This document shows positions 27,010 to 39,451 of a stretch of DNA of 64,000 nt, piece by piece. The notes under the pieces were generated by a model. That model was given only the letters and a program-made list of their open reading frames with translations, was not told the DNA's origin and did no database searches. The position numbers and the translations under genes are program-made. Origin of the DNA: Tubulanus polymorphus (taxonomy: Eukaryota > Nemertea > Palaeonemertea > Tubulaniformes > Tubulanidae); NCBI RefSeq assembly GCF_964204645.1, contig NC_134025.1:4097001-4161000 (forward strand). The letters run 5' to 3'. Each line of letters begins with the position of its first letter. Positions within the stretch are counted from its first letter, which is position 1.

Positions 27010-28040
27010 TTAGTTTGAATTTACCTACTGCCCCGTCAGACCTAGAATCTGCCACAGATTTTATTTCAGAATGCAAAATCCTTATGAATATATCGATGCA
27101 AAATAAAGGTTGATCAACTGATTATTATTAAAATTAGGTATCGAAAAATCCATGGAGAGTATGTGTGACCGACAGTGTAGGTCTCTTCCAATGTATTTGA
27201 TTTGAATGTTTGCGTACTAAGAAATGTTTAAGACTTGAGAATTTACCTCTTAGAATATCAATATGACGAATATGTGATATTAGAGGTGTTTTCTTTTGCT
27301 GAGAATCCATCTGAAATGAGATGTTTCATTCAAGAACTGTTTAATGAGAGTTTATGTTGAATCATTGATGTAGCTTTACTTGTCTTCATTTTCTAGACAG
27401 TTTTAATAAATTGCAACAACACAAAATAAAGTTTCTGAATTGCATTCAATAATTTTTGTCTATTCAATTTTATTTTGGATATTTGTTGGGATTTTGATAT
27501 CACTTGGTCTAGTATCTAGCCGTTGTTTCCCTTATTGAGACAACGACTGGTATTTAGACAAAATATCACAGACCAATTGAAGTTTTGTCGCTGCCTTATC
27601 AAAAGGTCACACTACATGGATTTCCACTTCAAGTCTGATAAGGATTACTTGGAAGGCTTCAGGCCCTACCAAGTCGTTTATTATTTCTATCAAGGCCCCT
27701 AACGTTAGTGGAAAGTATAACAACCGGGAGCGACTGCAGTTTAGTAGGTGTTCCTAATGGTTATGAACCTACTAATTTTCAATAACACTAGGGCCACCTG
27801 GAAACGTGACCCCAACTGCAGTTACCTATTTCCATATAAACAAAAATTTTGGTAAATATCGTGGGCGCGGCCATGTTTGTTAACCGACCGATTTTAGTAG
27901 GCACTGTTTGATTGGTTCGTGTTTTCATGTAAACCAATCAAATTCTACGACACGAAAATCCCGACGGAAGGGCGGAAGCGACGGCTGCATCCGGTTGAAA
28001 TAGAAGATTTTGACGTTTGTAAAATCGTCGTTCATCGAAA
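27010..28040. other. Intergenic, SLC3 3' end to ARP2 promoter
   Basis: No gene seen. It contains a second poly(A) signal for the SLC3 gene and a short inverted repeat (tagtaggt...acctacta, about 27743-27772). The more GC-rich segment directly before 28041 is the likely ACTR2 promoter. Confidence 0.5.
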
Positions 28041-31000
28041 ATGGACGATAAGGGAAATAAAGTAATAGTGTGTGATAATGGAACAGGGGTGAGTATAATC
28101 CAAAATATACACCAATGATTTACAAATTTTCGCTGAATTACGCAGATAAAAGCCGTGCAGAATTCTTCTTCCTCTAACCCGGAAGTAAAATTGAAAACGC
28201 AAAATTTTTGACAATTCGACTATTTCTAAACATCAATTTGCCTGGATTTGTCGATCATCCTAATACTAATGGGCATCTTGATTCTTAGGTTTTCATGTTG
28301 CCATTTGGGGTGCCCCATTTGGTGCAAAAACACCCATAAAATTCATCCAGTCCTGTATGTAGTGTGTGGCTGTCTCTACGACTACACATACAGTGAGAGT
28401 GATCTCCTAATGTCTATTTATTAATTGATGAGACCTGTTTTTCTGGGATATTTTGCTTACTTTTTGGGGTACATACCTCATTTATGTCTTAACAGAATGC
28501 CAAAAATCGCGGACAACAACTGAATATCTGATATATTTCCAGTTCTGTACCAATTAGATGGATTGGCAAAAAGACTCCTTAAGTCCAGTTTAATGAGAGA
28601 GAAAATCCTCCATTTTGTCAAATTTCTTGGATTTGAACATTGTTACCATGCCTACGCCACCCTGATTTAGTTGTTGAGACCCCACAAGAAAAATAACTTC
28701 ATTTCGTAGGCATGGTGACAATGTAAAAATTCAAGAAATTTCACAAAATGGAGGATTTTCTCTCTCATTCAATTGGACTTAAGGAGTCTTTTTGCCAATC
28801 CATCTAATTGGTACAGAACTGGAAATATATCGGATATTCAGTTGTTGTCCGCGACTTTTGGCATTCTGTTAAGACATAAATGAGGTATGTACCCCAAAAA
28901 GTAAGCAAAATATCCAAGAAAAACAGGTCTCATCAATTAATAAATAGACATTAGTTTACAGTACACACACTAAGGTTCTTGGTGAACCATCAAACTGTCT
29001 CAATATCAATCCTGTTCTGTTTTTTGGTGTTACTATTGTCAAATCAGCACTGACTTATCAAATTCACTTTTTATTGGTTCAATAGTTGTTATGTCTGTCA
29101 ATGAAACGAGACTTCCCACATTCCCGTCCTAACAACTGTTGATTAAAACTATTAGCCTAGGTTAAACTTCCCACGTTTGAACCCACTTTCAGTCATTCAA
29201 AAAGTGATAGACGATACTATTTCACTTCTACCCATCACTTAAGTACCAGTTAAACTACTGAAGAAATGAAACTAATAATTTATTTCCATTCGATGATCAT
29301 AGATTTAAACTTTCCTTTTTCTTTTCTCTACAGTTCGTTAAATGTGGATATGCGGGATCAAATTTCCCTGCCCATATATTTCCATGTATGGTCGGGCGTC
29401 CACTTATTCGGTCCACTGCAAAAATAGGCAACATAGAAGTAAAGGTAAATATACACTGTATGTAACACATGAATGAATTTTCAATGAGATAGTACGTGTG
29501 AACTATCTGATCTGATTTTGAATTATTGCAGGATTTAATGGTTGGTGATGAAGCGAGTCAATTACGTTCGATGTTAGAAGTAAACTACCCGATGGAAAAC
29601 GGAATCGTCAGAAATTGGGATGACATGTTACATATATGGAACTATACTTTTGGATCGAGTAAACTCGACATTGATCCGAAACACACTAAAATCCTTCTAA
29701 CCGAGCCTCCTTTAAATCCGATGAAAAACAGAGAGAAGATGGTTGAGGTTAGTGATTATCTCTTAGGTCCTTACAGCCGCAACAAAATCACCGCAATAAC
29801 AAAATTCAAACTTGAAAATAGTATATTACAGCACAACCAATTTCGCTGAGTCACTTCAGCCTCATCAGGCGTATTGAAATAAATTACATTCAGAAGGGCA
29901 TATGAGCCCACAGCAGAAATAAACATGAATATTGAGTGTAGACCTATATGAAGCACCGCTAGGGAATAATGAGTGTATTTAGTTTAGGTTGGCATGATTT
30001 TATGTGTATGACTTCCTTGATTGAATATTCAAGATCGCTTAAGTCTATTATAGGGTGTTTTGTAAATACCATATGCAGTAGATGAGATATTCAATGTTTT
30101 CCCTGTTTCCTATTTTTAGGCTATGTTTGAAGAGTATCAGTTTGATGGAGTATACATCGCTATTCAAGCTGTACTCACTCTTTATGCTCAAGGTAAATGT
30201 ATTTATGATTAATAATTATGTTGATAAACTTGTAGAAAATAGTTTGTTGTTCTACAAACGATGTGTTTCTGAATAGGTTTACTGACTGGTGTGGTTGTTG
30301 ATTCTGGAGATGGTGTTACACATATCTGTCCTGTGTATGAAGGCTTTGCTCTGCCTCATTTGACGAGAAGGTTAGACATTGCCGGTCGAGATATAACTAA
30401 ATATCTCATCAAGGTATAGAATGATGTCGATAGTCCCCTCATTACGAGAGAAATCCCACAATAACGAAGCCAAGATTGAAAAATTCTATATCAGGATGAT
30501 TGAGCAGTACGCTTGATGATGGCTAATGGTTGTTAGCCGAAACATCGCACCTCAAATACAATCATTCTGATATAGAATTTTTCAATCTTGGCTTCATTAT
30601 TGTGGGATTTCTCTCGTCATCATCATACACGGATATTGTGTATCTTCTCGTCTAGTCCCCTCATAATTTGCAAGTTGCTTCTTATTTAATTTGATATCCT
30701 TCTATTTCTAGTTGCTTCTATTGAGAGGGTATGCTTTTAATCATACTGCTGATTTTGAGACTGTTCGTATGATGAAAGAAAAGCTTTGCTATGTCGGATA
30801 TGATATTGAACAGGAACAGAAACTCGCACTTGAAACCACTGTCTTGGTTGAACATTACACTGTAAGTATTTTTCTATCCGTTGTTGTTGTGATAGCTCAT
30901 CAAATATTGTTGAAAATTCAAATATTTCCTTCTCATAATTTCAGTTACCTGATGGTCGAGTAATAACGATCGGTGGTGAACGATTTGAAGCACCCGAGGC

Positions 31001-31904
31001 ATTATTCCAACCTCATTTGATTAATGTGGAAGGTGTAGGTGTCGCTGAACTTCTGTTTAATACCATACAGGCAGCTGATATCGATACGAGACCTGAATTT
31101 TACAAGCACATTGTTCTCTCTGGTGGGTCAACGATGTATCCCGGACTTCCTAGTCGCCTTGAGAGGGAAATAAAACAGCTCTACTTGGAACGAGTATTGA
31201 AGGGTCAGGTGGACAAACTATCTGTGAGTACACCTTAAGATACACTTTATCTAGCAAAAAAGCTTTGTCCTGTGAATTATGAATATTCATCTGACTGCAA
31301 TATCTGATACAGTAGAACCCTGTTAATTTGGATCATTTGGGACCAACAAAATTCAACTGGTTTACAGGAAATCTGTATTTAAGTAATATTTGGCTACGCT
31401 TTTATTTGTGTCACATTTTCTCCATAACCGTAAGGGATATTTTTACGAAACTTGGTACATTTGTTCCCCTTGGTAACTTATTGTTTGCTATTGAACGGTT
31501 TTTCGATCAGACTAGTGCCACCAGGTGTTTTGTAAAATATTGATGTGCAAATTTGTGTCACATCTCGGTAAATATGTATTTGATGGTTACAAAACTAACT
31601 CAGTAGGCATGTTGAGCGGGTTTAACTGGTCTATAGGAGTCATCTTATTGTATATGAATTAAGAAAAATCAAGAACATAAAGGGAGGATTAACTGAAAAA
31701 GGAAATAAACTGAATTGAATTGATAATTTACAGAAATTCAAGATCCGTATTGAAGATCCTCCACGCCGTAAACACATGGTGTTTTTGGGAGGAGCCGTTC
31801 TCGCCGATATTATGAAAAATAAAGACGATTTCTGGATGTCTAGACAAGAATATGAAGAGAAGGGGCTCAAGGTGCTTAAGAAATTAGGAGTCAGTGTCAA
31901 GTGA
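28041..31904 (+). CDS. ACTR2: Actin-related protein 2 (Arp2/3 complex subunit)
   Basis: Eight exons, 394 aa, exactly the human length: 28041-28088, 29334-29444, 29532-29747, 30120-30192, 30277-30413, 30712-30861, 30945-31223, 31734-31904. All phases agree. The protein begins [16 protein letters not shown] and carries the actin-fold nucleotide loops DNGTG (phosphate 1) and DSGDGVTH (phosphate 2), LTEPPLNP, and [12 protein letters not shown] near the end, all diagnostic of ARP2. It nucleates branched actin filaments in the cytoplasm within the seven-subunit Arp2/3 complex. Intron 1 (1.25 kb) and intron 5 contain foldback elements. Nothing in the ORF suggests inactivation. Confidence 0.95.
28408..28953. 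mobile_element. Long foldback element (2 x 249 bp) in ACTR2 intron 1
   Basis: Left arm 28408-28656 and right arm 28705-28953 are inverted copies with only scattered differences, separated by a 48-base loop. The ends read taatgtctatttatt / aataaatagacatta. There is no ORF. This fits a foldback or MITE-type DNA element; transcribed as part of ACTR2 pre-mRNA it would form a long double-stranded hairpin. Confidence 0.85.
29841..29868 (-). ncRNA. Second hammerhead-like motif in ACTR2 intron 3
   Basis: On the minus strand CTGATGAG, a stem-forming GCTGA...TCAGC, then GAAA. The core strands are canonical, but stem II is shifted by one base relative to the ideal 10.1-11.1 pair. Likely a decayed copy. 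Confidence 0.35.
30431..30664. mobile_element. Short insertion with 58-bp inverted repeats and 12-bp flanking direct repeats
   Basis: Arms 30444-30501 and 30560-30617 are near-perfect inverted copies (acgagagaaatcccacaa...). The direct repeat tagtcccctcat occurs at 30431-30442 and 30653-30664, like a target-site duplication. The centre holds a hammerhead-like motif. It lies in ACTR2 intron 5. Confidence 0.7.
30511..30543 (+). ncRNA. Hammerhead-ribozyme-like motif (probably degenerate)
   Basis: TTGATGA is followed by a perfect 6-bp stem (ggctaa/ttagcc) and then GAAAC, the layout of hammerhead stem II with its two conserved core strands. The first core strand reads CTTGATGA rather than CTGATGA, so activity is doubtful. 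Such motifs are known in Penelope-like elements and retrozymes. Confidence 0.4.
31310..31332. mobile_element. Pogo/Tigger-like terminal repeat remnant
   Basis: cagtagaaccctgttaattt resembles the CAGTAGAACCTC-type ends of pogo-like DNA transposons. A similar inverted end (gttaaaacgaggttccactg) lies at 33408-33428. The two flank the last ACTR2 exon, so they are probably separate fragments. Confidence 0.35.
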
Positions 31905-33843
31905 AGAACAAATTTAGGAAAGGCGTACTGATATGAAATACGAAAAAAAACTATTATTGCAATACTGTGGTTTCTGTGACTTCTCAGATATTAATGCAAG
32001 CTTCTGATCATTCCATCAGTGAAGCAGATTTTGACTAAATTTCAAAGAGGTGCTAGTGTATTATCTTTATTTCATGTGCTTTCCTTCAAAATCCAAAATC
32101 ATTTCATAATAAATCTTGTCGAACTGGCCTTTGATGAAAAAGTTTGAAGTTTTCACGCTCAATTACATATATTTGGGTATTCATATTCAAGTCAAATCAA
32201 AGGAGAGAGAATGAGATATTTATTGTTTTATTGGCCATTGAACAAATGATCAACACTGACTATAAGAATAATATATAGCAACCACTTGTGAATTGTAGTT
32301 TTAGATGAGTTAATTGCACATGTGTACATTTACAATGTACTGCAACTGTTTGATGGAGTCATATATGTGGCTTATGCATACAGTCGACTCTACCTTTCTC
32401 GGTATTGTTGGGAGTATTTCCAAAAATTTCATGTCAGTGTACTGATATCGAGCGAGGCAGAGTCCTCTATGGTCACAAAATTATTTTTTGTTAACAAAAA
32501 TAACAAATCTTTAAAATATTATTTATATTCATTTTGAATTTTGTTGATTAGATAATGCTTAAGTATCGTAGACAGGGACATATACATTGATCACTGAAAA
32601 AAATAAATGTTGAATCGATGAATCTTTCTTGCAACATCTGTTGGTGAATGGTGATTCTTATCTTATAAGCGGCATCTTAGTAATTTTTTAAATCCTCATT
32701 ATATTGGTTTGTAATACTAATGATAAAATCATTTTCGATATCTAGAAAAGAATCTTAAATTCTTTACGTTAAAACCAGATCTACAGTTCTCTCTTACGAC
32801 ATGGCACTGAAATGTGTTTAAATATAAAGATTTTTCTCTAGTCTTTGTTTCTTTCAGTTTTCAGTTGTCATATAAATTAATTATCTTATGTTAAATCAAG
32901 AGAACTACCGAGCTGTATTATCTCATTATTATATAATGTATCTGAATCATGTAATTGTAAAGAATGTACAGATTTTCATAATGATAAAATACACATATAC
33001 AGAGTGAAAGAAAACTTGTTCATCAACTCTTGGGAATTTTGCTTCATCGCTTAATGAATCTGCAGCATGGTTCGTAGCCGAGTCTACTCAGTGTTAACTT
33101 TTTGGAAAAACAAGGCCCTGATGTGTGTGCTCACAAAAATGTCATTTCTGCTGGCAGGCAATTCTTGAGTGACATCTTAATTGTGATGCCAAGTGTGTGT
33201 TGATCGGTGTATTAATATTAACATGCCATGATTCGTTTATGACAAAACTGCAGAAAAGTCAATTTCATAATCAAATGCGCCTGGACTGTTCAGTAACTCG
33301 TCGATGAATTTCAGGGGGCCAGAAAATAACACTGCTATATCCAGTATGAAATCATTAAAACTGTTCTTGCTTTTTGGAACGAAATGCTAGGTTTTGTATT
33401 GTACATCGTTAAAACGAGGTTCCACTGTATTTGTTATACGATTCCGAGTCATTGGGTGTAGTATTTCATCATGTCAAAGCGCCAGCACGCGCTCTAGGAT
33501 TAATGGAGTTCTCGAATCCTGAATCGTAACTAGCGTAGCGTCAACATATTTGTAATATAAATCGCGACTTTATTTCATTAAGCAAATACCGTAACATACA
33601 GTGCCATAAACATACATACAGATTCATAGGTCTTCATAACCAAATATGTTTTAAATAGTAAATTAAAAACTAAGGCAAACGGGGAAACCTAAGCTTTTGT
33701 ATATATCGGGGGTGCTTGATACTTGTCTTTGTATAGTCTAGTACAGTATAAGAAAGTTGAGAAATGAAGGTATCAACTGAATTGACTAGATTGATTAAGA
33801 ATAGAAATGCGGGTATTATATGTCATATCTTAAGAAACGTAAT
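31905..33843. other. ACTR2 3' UTR and intergenic
   Basis: AT-rich with several AATAAA motifs on the + strand (for example near 32107 and 32600) that could end ACTR2 transcripts, plus the pogo-like end at 33408-33428. I see no other gene. Confidence 0.5.
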
Positions 33844-33849
33844 TTTATT
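33844..33849 (-). terminator. Poly(A) signal AATAAA almost abutting the EXOC5 stop
   Basis: Reverse-strand AATAAA begins only 3 bases after the TGA at 33853, so the shortest 3' UTR would be roughly 20-30 bases. Another reverse AATAAA near 33570 could give a longer form. Confidence 0.55.
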
Positions 33850-33852
33850 CGA

Positions 33853-36800
33853 TCATTTGAAATAGTTGGCTAATTTGGCTGTTTTATAGTCTGCCCTTAA
33901 CTGTACGAAAGACTGAAGCACCATTTTTTCCAATCCAGCCTGAAGTAATAAAATATATATCAATGATTATAATTTTCTCTTGAAGATGGACCTAAAAAGG
34001 CTTTCTATTATGTCATTTATTTTCAAAATCTTTGATAACGACTTACCAATTGTTCTCCAGTACAAACTTGCTTCAGATTTTCTGGCACAACCACTAACAA
34101 ATTACATAACGCATGTAACGTATCAAATAGCTGCGAAATCAATGGGATTTTGAATTCTTTAACACACCTTCTGTATTCATTCACATCACATATTGCCAAC
34201 ATAGCACCTGAAAATAGAAATCACCATTTATATATCTGTACCACAACGTTATGATTGCATCTTGAAGGTTTGAATGGTCGTAGATAAAGAAGGGTTACTG
34301 AGATGAGTTTATGATATGAAGTACTGTAAGAAGTTTTCGTTCATTATTTAGTTTCAGCTCCGCGTAAATTTTAATTAAGTAACGTACCAATAGAATTGTA
34401 TTGAAATTGCAGTAAATGATCATAGACTACACGATGTAGACGTGTGCCAAATTCCATCAATACAGCTTCGACATTCTTGCCATCTAAACTATCTCGTATT
34501 ATACCTAGTTGTTGTCCAACAAATTTCACTACTTTAGAACATGGCTGTTAGATAAGAAATAAATGCCAGTTGATTAATACAAAACGTTACAGTTCATAAT
34601 CATGTGTGGAGTTTAGCTCGAGGAGTCGTACGAAATTGCAAAATTTAAGTTAGAACATACAGGTGAAGACATTTGCAGTAGAGCATCATCTTCTGGTTTG
34701 AAGTCAGTCTTTTTCTGTTCTGTTGTCAGAATATGTTTTATCCAACCAACAATAGCGAGCAAACTCCTGACAAATGAAATCATAATGATTTTAATCATAA
34801 TCAGCAATAGTAAATTATCTATCGATGTTAATATACCTGTCGATTCCAGTGTCCATCTTGTTTTCCATTAATTCCATTAAATCTCGTTTCCCCTGAAGAC
34901 AGTCACTATGAATCGGTGATGAACTGAAGCAAATGAACGTCATGTGTAAATTGTCATAGTCAATACTTCAATATACTAATGAATAGAAAGGTACCGGTAA
35001 CCAAGTAACATACCTGACTAGTGGAATTAAACTGTCACTGAACAACTTTTCAAACAGATGGAAAATGGTATTGGCTTGGCCGACCACATCAAATAGATAA
35101 ATCTCTGGTTGCACTTTAGGCTCAGCAATAGGTATCCCTGTAATTGAAAATGTTATGTCAAAGTGAGCAAAATATATCTACCTCGATTCGTTGTCAGTGG
35201 TGTAGCTACTATGGTGTAGCCAGCATGTAGCCTAGACCAACAATTTTTTTGGCCAAGATATCATTTTTAAACCACCTTTCATTCAAATCCTTAAACTTGC
35301 TGCACACGTATAAATTACAAGTATAAGTCTAAGTAATGTAACAGTCTAAAATACACCTCTTTACTCTCTTGATTTTTATTGTTTAAAAGGGATATTGAAA
35401 TAATAGTGACAAATATTTCATTTTTTTGCGACTACTAGTTTTAAAGTCCTAGCTAAGCCCCAGGTTGTCTTAATATCATATTCCCTGTGATCAAATGCAC
35501 TGCTATTGCAAATCTTTTATGAAGTTCTCGAAGAGTTCCCAATCTGAGTAAATCATAGTTCGCTGTATATTGAAATTTTTAAAGTACATGCAAGATCGAG
35601 ATATATCTACCTTGTAAACCAAGTTCTAACGCATAGTCTATGTGATCAGTAATCAGAAATTGTACTAAGATCTCAAATATCTTCATCGCATTTTTTGGCA
35701 GATTAGACTGCGATGATAGCTATACATGAAAAAAATAAGTATTCGTTAGGTAGATACAGTATGTACGAGTATAACAATAATATAAACTGTAAGTTTGCTC
35801 ACATTTTTGCATCTTTTGAATGCGAGTTTGAATTCCTGAAGCAAATTAATCGCAACTTCTTGTGACAGGAATGTTTCTCCGCCATATGTCTCAATGTTGC
35901 CTCCGAGTTTAGCATGTATATCACGTCTGAACTCGTGAATCCTAAAAAAACATGTCTCAAATGTGCCTGTCACGTAGATCGACGATTTTATCACTGGTAT
36001 ATGATTTAACTTACGCTCCAGTTTGAATCTGTTTCTTTTGATGATTCTTTGATTCATAATAACGAGCTAGAATAACGGATGATTTTTTTTCCAAGAAGTT
36101 TGTCTCCATGCTATAGTGTAAAATTAAATACTCATAAATTCAGAAACTCTGGTTGATGAATGATTCTCCAATATTTCAGCCGAGTTTAATATAATATATA
36201 TATAGATAATCTATGTTTGATATAAGAATTTTACATACCTGATGTAGGTTTCAAGGTATTTGATGAAGATTCCTTTGGTTAACTTAGTTAGGAATGTAGA
36301 ATCAGATCCCATGTTGTAAATGGACAGTTCATTTGAAAGTTTCGACGTCCTGAATTTTTAGAAATGTAATGAAAATCAACTGTAGTACAGTGAAATCCTT
36401 ACTGTGGGTATGTACGCGGAAATGTAATGTTACATTTGGACATACCTTATGTAAAGCTGATTGAGGTTCTGTAGATATTTTTCAGGATCATTCGTATTTG
36501 AAAGTTGAGAATTGATATGTGCCTAGAAAAAAAGCAAACTACATAATGTCACACAAAATCATCAGAAAATACAAAACTGTAGTAACTCATACACGCATAC
36601 TAGAAGTTTTCCCTGGTATATGTTCATCACAAACTTTGCCATCACAGCTTCAGGATTAATGAACACTTGTTGTATGAGTTGATGAGCATTGAAACACAGT
36701 GGTAACACATCCGTAAATACATCATTAGTGAAGCAGCCCTAAAACAAAACAGTGATTATTAACATATCTATAAAGCGCAAAGATACAAATCTTGGAAGGA

Positions 36801-38519
36801 CATTAAACATAACTTACACGCTGACTTTCTTCTACAAAGGCATCGATGCACTGAGGATATCCCTAAATGAAGAATATTCTCATATGTTATTCTGAACATC
36901 TGTACCTTGATTTAATACAAAATTGTCTCCTGTAATAACTTACTTTGAAATGTGATAATGTTGTCGCAATAGTTTTCATTGTTTGTTTATCTTTGTCATT
37001 ATGTGCATGCACAAAATTTTCAATTAGATGTTTTTCAATGTCGTCATACTTTGCTGGAAAAAAAAACAGTGATATAATCAGCATGACAAACATGCAATAT
37101 TCTTACATCTTTTACTTAACTATGATGGCAACTAACCAGAAATTCGAGTTTTTGCATCTTGAAATCTGAAAATGAGTAATATTCAAATGATTGAAAGGTA
37201 TTTCAATTTCACACCCGTAATGGCTAGGGGCCTAATCTAAAAGAGGAAGAAAAAAGTCACCTACTTCGAATCTTGCGGCAGTTCTTGTGAAATCAGGTAC
37301 AATTTTTGAATAATATCAGCAGCTAGATGCACCTAAACAAGAGCACTTTTTAATATATACCGAGTATCTTTTCATACTTATTTTAGTTAGAAAAAATAAC
37401 AATTTTGCAAGTCACAACTTCATACCTGCATTGCATCAGTAAATACATCAGACTTCAAAGGTTCATTCGTTAGAAATTCAGAAAAATAATTCATGAGTTT
37501 TTGGGCCTCTACCGCTCTTGCACGAGGAATGTTCACCCCTTCAAGTTGATCACCCAGGTGAACCACTTTAGTTGCCACATAATTGATTCTTTCATCCAAA
37601 TCTTGAAAATGGGTATGAGTTGTCTGAAAGATACTCAATATTTCATGATTGTGAAATCATTGCAATTTCATTGATTCTACAGCGATTTCAAGGAGTCAAC
37701 AAGGTGGCCAGTTTCAATTACTTGACTTGATCTTTCCCTGACTATACCCTGACATTTAAGTTCTTTTCCTTGACTTAATCTGGTAAGATCTATTAAGAAA
37801 TTAATTAAGTCAAATACGTAAGAAGAGGTGGATACTTCATGTATTTGATTATACACGTATTATAGCAATCTCAACATATTTCCAATTTCTCTTTCTTATC
37901 CCTGATTTTTAGCTTCTTTACAAAATTCCCTGACTTTTTTGAAGAACAGAAAATTCATCGACTTTTCCCTGATTTTAGGTTTTAGTGGCCACCCTGTTCT
38001 TTGTAACTGCATTAATCACAAACCTGTATATTCTTATGAAGCTCTGCAATTTTTTGCCAATGATTTTTTTCTTGCTCTTTGCAAAGTGCTTCCAACTTTT
38101 CAGACCGTTTTTCAATTTTTGTATTGTAGTCTTTCAATTCGGCGATTGTCTTTTCAAATGTTTTGATCAAAAGATCCGGATCAAAATCATCGATTCCTCC
38201 TTTAGTCAAATTCGTCGTACGCCACGCAATTCTTTCAACATAATCCTCCGGATCAAAAGGTTCCTATAAAGCAATAAAACATCCCAAGTACTGACTCATT
38301 TTGTAAACTCTTTGATAAATCAGACCCTTATTGTAAAAAGTGTATATAAAATGAATATACATAGAACCTGGATCTGGGACATTGGACGATTCAAACTTCA
38401 AATATGAGCCCCAGTGAATTTAAGTGCATAATCTCGAATGTTGGGGGCGTGTTATTTCTACACTGTCACTGACTGGTCTGGTGGTTTACCTGTTCCAGTT
38501 CTTCTTGGTTTATCTCCAT
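33853..38519 (-). CDS. EXOC5: Exocyst complex component 5 (Sec10)
   Basis: Nineteen exons, about 703 aa (human 708): 38490-38519, 38024-38263, 37426-37623, 37265-37332, 37137-37165 (29-base microexon), 36944-37053, 36818-36862, 36601-36738, 36446-36522, 36239-36349, 36015-36110, 35803-35941, 35611-35719, 35014-35137, 34837-34923, 34661-34766, 34388-34544, 34047-34207, 33853-33939; the phase chain is unbroken. It opens MEINQEELEQ, then PFDPEDYVERIAWRT and an N-terminal coiled coil. Diagnostic strings follow: VHLGDQLEGVN, GGETFLSQEV, AEQKKTDFKPED-like TEQKKTDFKPED, and a C-terminus with FVQLRADY. Sec10 is part of the octameric exocyst that tethers secretory vesicles to the plasma membrane. The start codon is the only ATG matching the family N-terminus. 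Confidence 0.94.
37690..38003. mobile_element. Repeat with inverted 'ggtggcc' ends in EXOC5 intron 2
   Basis: Left end aacaaggtggccagttt and right end agtggccaccctgttc are imperfect inverted copies. The interior is a run of 'tccctgact' and 'cttgacttt' motifs. Probably a non-autonomous element; no coding potential. Confidence 0.4.
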
Positions 38520-39060
38520 TTTGTCTCATCAATTATTGGCCAACACAAGCTGTGACATTTTCTGAAATATAATCATTCAGAAAAGGGTGAAAACGTTATC
38601 ATTATTAGGCTGGCAGGAGTCATGTCAGAATTGTATTAATTCAATAATTGAATTGAATTTATCCTCGGCTTCCAAGCAAGCTTGCCAAGAAGAACTCCAA
38701 TTCGATTTTCTTGGTCTTCGACGTTTGGATCGTGTCTTGGTCTGGAGAAATGAGAGCCGAATCTGCTTATCGAGAGATTAAACAGTGTTGAAGTGAAAGA
38801 ACAAGAATAATAGCTTACATGTTTATTTTTGAGTACCCAAAATGTACCATGTCACAATTCAAATGAAGCGATCCTGGATAAATTCAATTACACTTTGTTC
38901 AATTCAATGCAGTTCAATTTTATTTGGTTCAATTAAATCAAATTCAAATTTACTGCGCTCCAATTTATACCCAACTAGGAGTCACAGCAAGCTACATGCC
39001 GCCGCGGGTACTGACTTAGGTTATCAGTGGTTATGATTTGGGTGCTACCCAAATTTCCTA
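38520..39060. other. EXOC5 upstream region
   Basis: AT-rich, with a run of 'aattcaat' variants between about 38880 and 38955. No gene supported. Confidence 0.4.
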
Positions 39061-39378
39061 TTCTAGCCGGGGCTGCGACGGAGGTTGCCGGGCGGCGGGG
39101 ACTGCGGGCCCGGTCGGGCGTTAGAGCAGGGCCCGTGTGCGACCACTGAGTCTTCCATACCTTCCCTTTTCTCATATGTTCACGATTACTTGGATCTGGA
39201 TAAACGGTGTCAGGAATATGAACCGCAGTTATTTCTTTTAAAATTTTATAAGTGCGGCAGTCCGGGGTCTCTATATAGCAGAGTCCCCTCGTCGGGACGG
39301 GTCGTCATTAGTCAGCCGATGTTGGTAAATTCCGATGATATTCCCACTTTGATCCAAGGAGACAAAGAGAAGAACTGA
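39061..39378 (+). CDS. Possible 3' exon of an unrecognised gene, starting in a GC-rich island
   Basis: An open frame runs from just after a TAG at about 39064 to TGA at 39376-39378, followed within 10 bases by AATAAA (39384-39389). The first 90 bases are strikingly GC-rich against the AT-rich surroundings. The later part encodes a normal-looking mixed sequence (SSIPSLFSYVHDYLDL..., CQEYEPQLFLLKFYK). No ATG opens the frame and I cannot place an acceptor with confidence. It could be a terminal exon or a retroposed fragment. It faces the otopetrin gene tail to tail. Confidence 0.3.
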
Positions 39379-39407
39379 GGGCAAATAAAGATTGATCGTA
39401 AAATTCT

Positions 39408-39413
39408 TTTATT
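39408..39413 (-). terminator. Poly(A) signal AATAAA of the otopetrin gene
   Basis: Reverse-strand AATAAA 39 bases beyond the stop at 39452. A + strand AATAAA lies at 39384-39389, so two convergent units end within 25 bases. Confidence 0.6.
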
Positions 39414-39451
39414 TTGAGAATAATATTGGAAAGCTACTTTTTAGCTCATGC

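Noticed and set aside
31310-33428. One 2.1-kb pogo-like transposon between the two inverted ends
   Set aside because: The interval contains the conserved last exon of ACTR2, so the ends are more likely separate fragments.
39061-39140. rRNA or snRNA fragment
   Set aside because: GC-rich, but I could not match it to any rRNA or snRNA core sequence.
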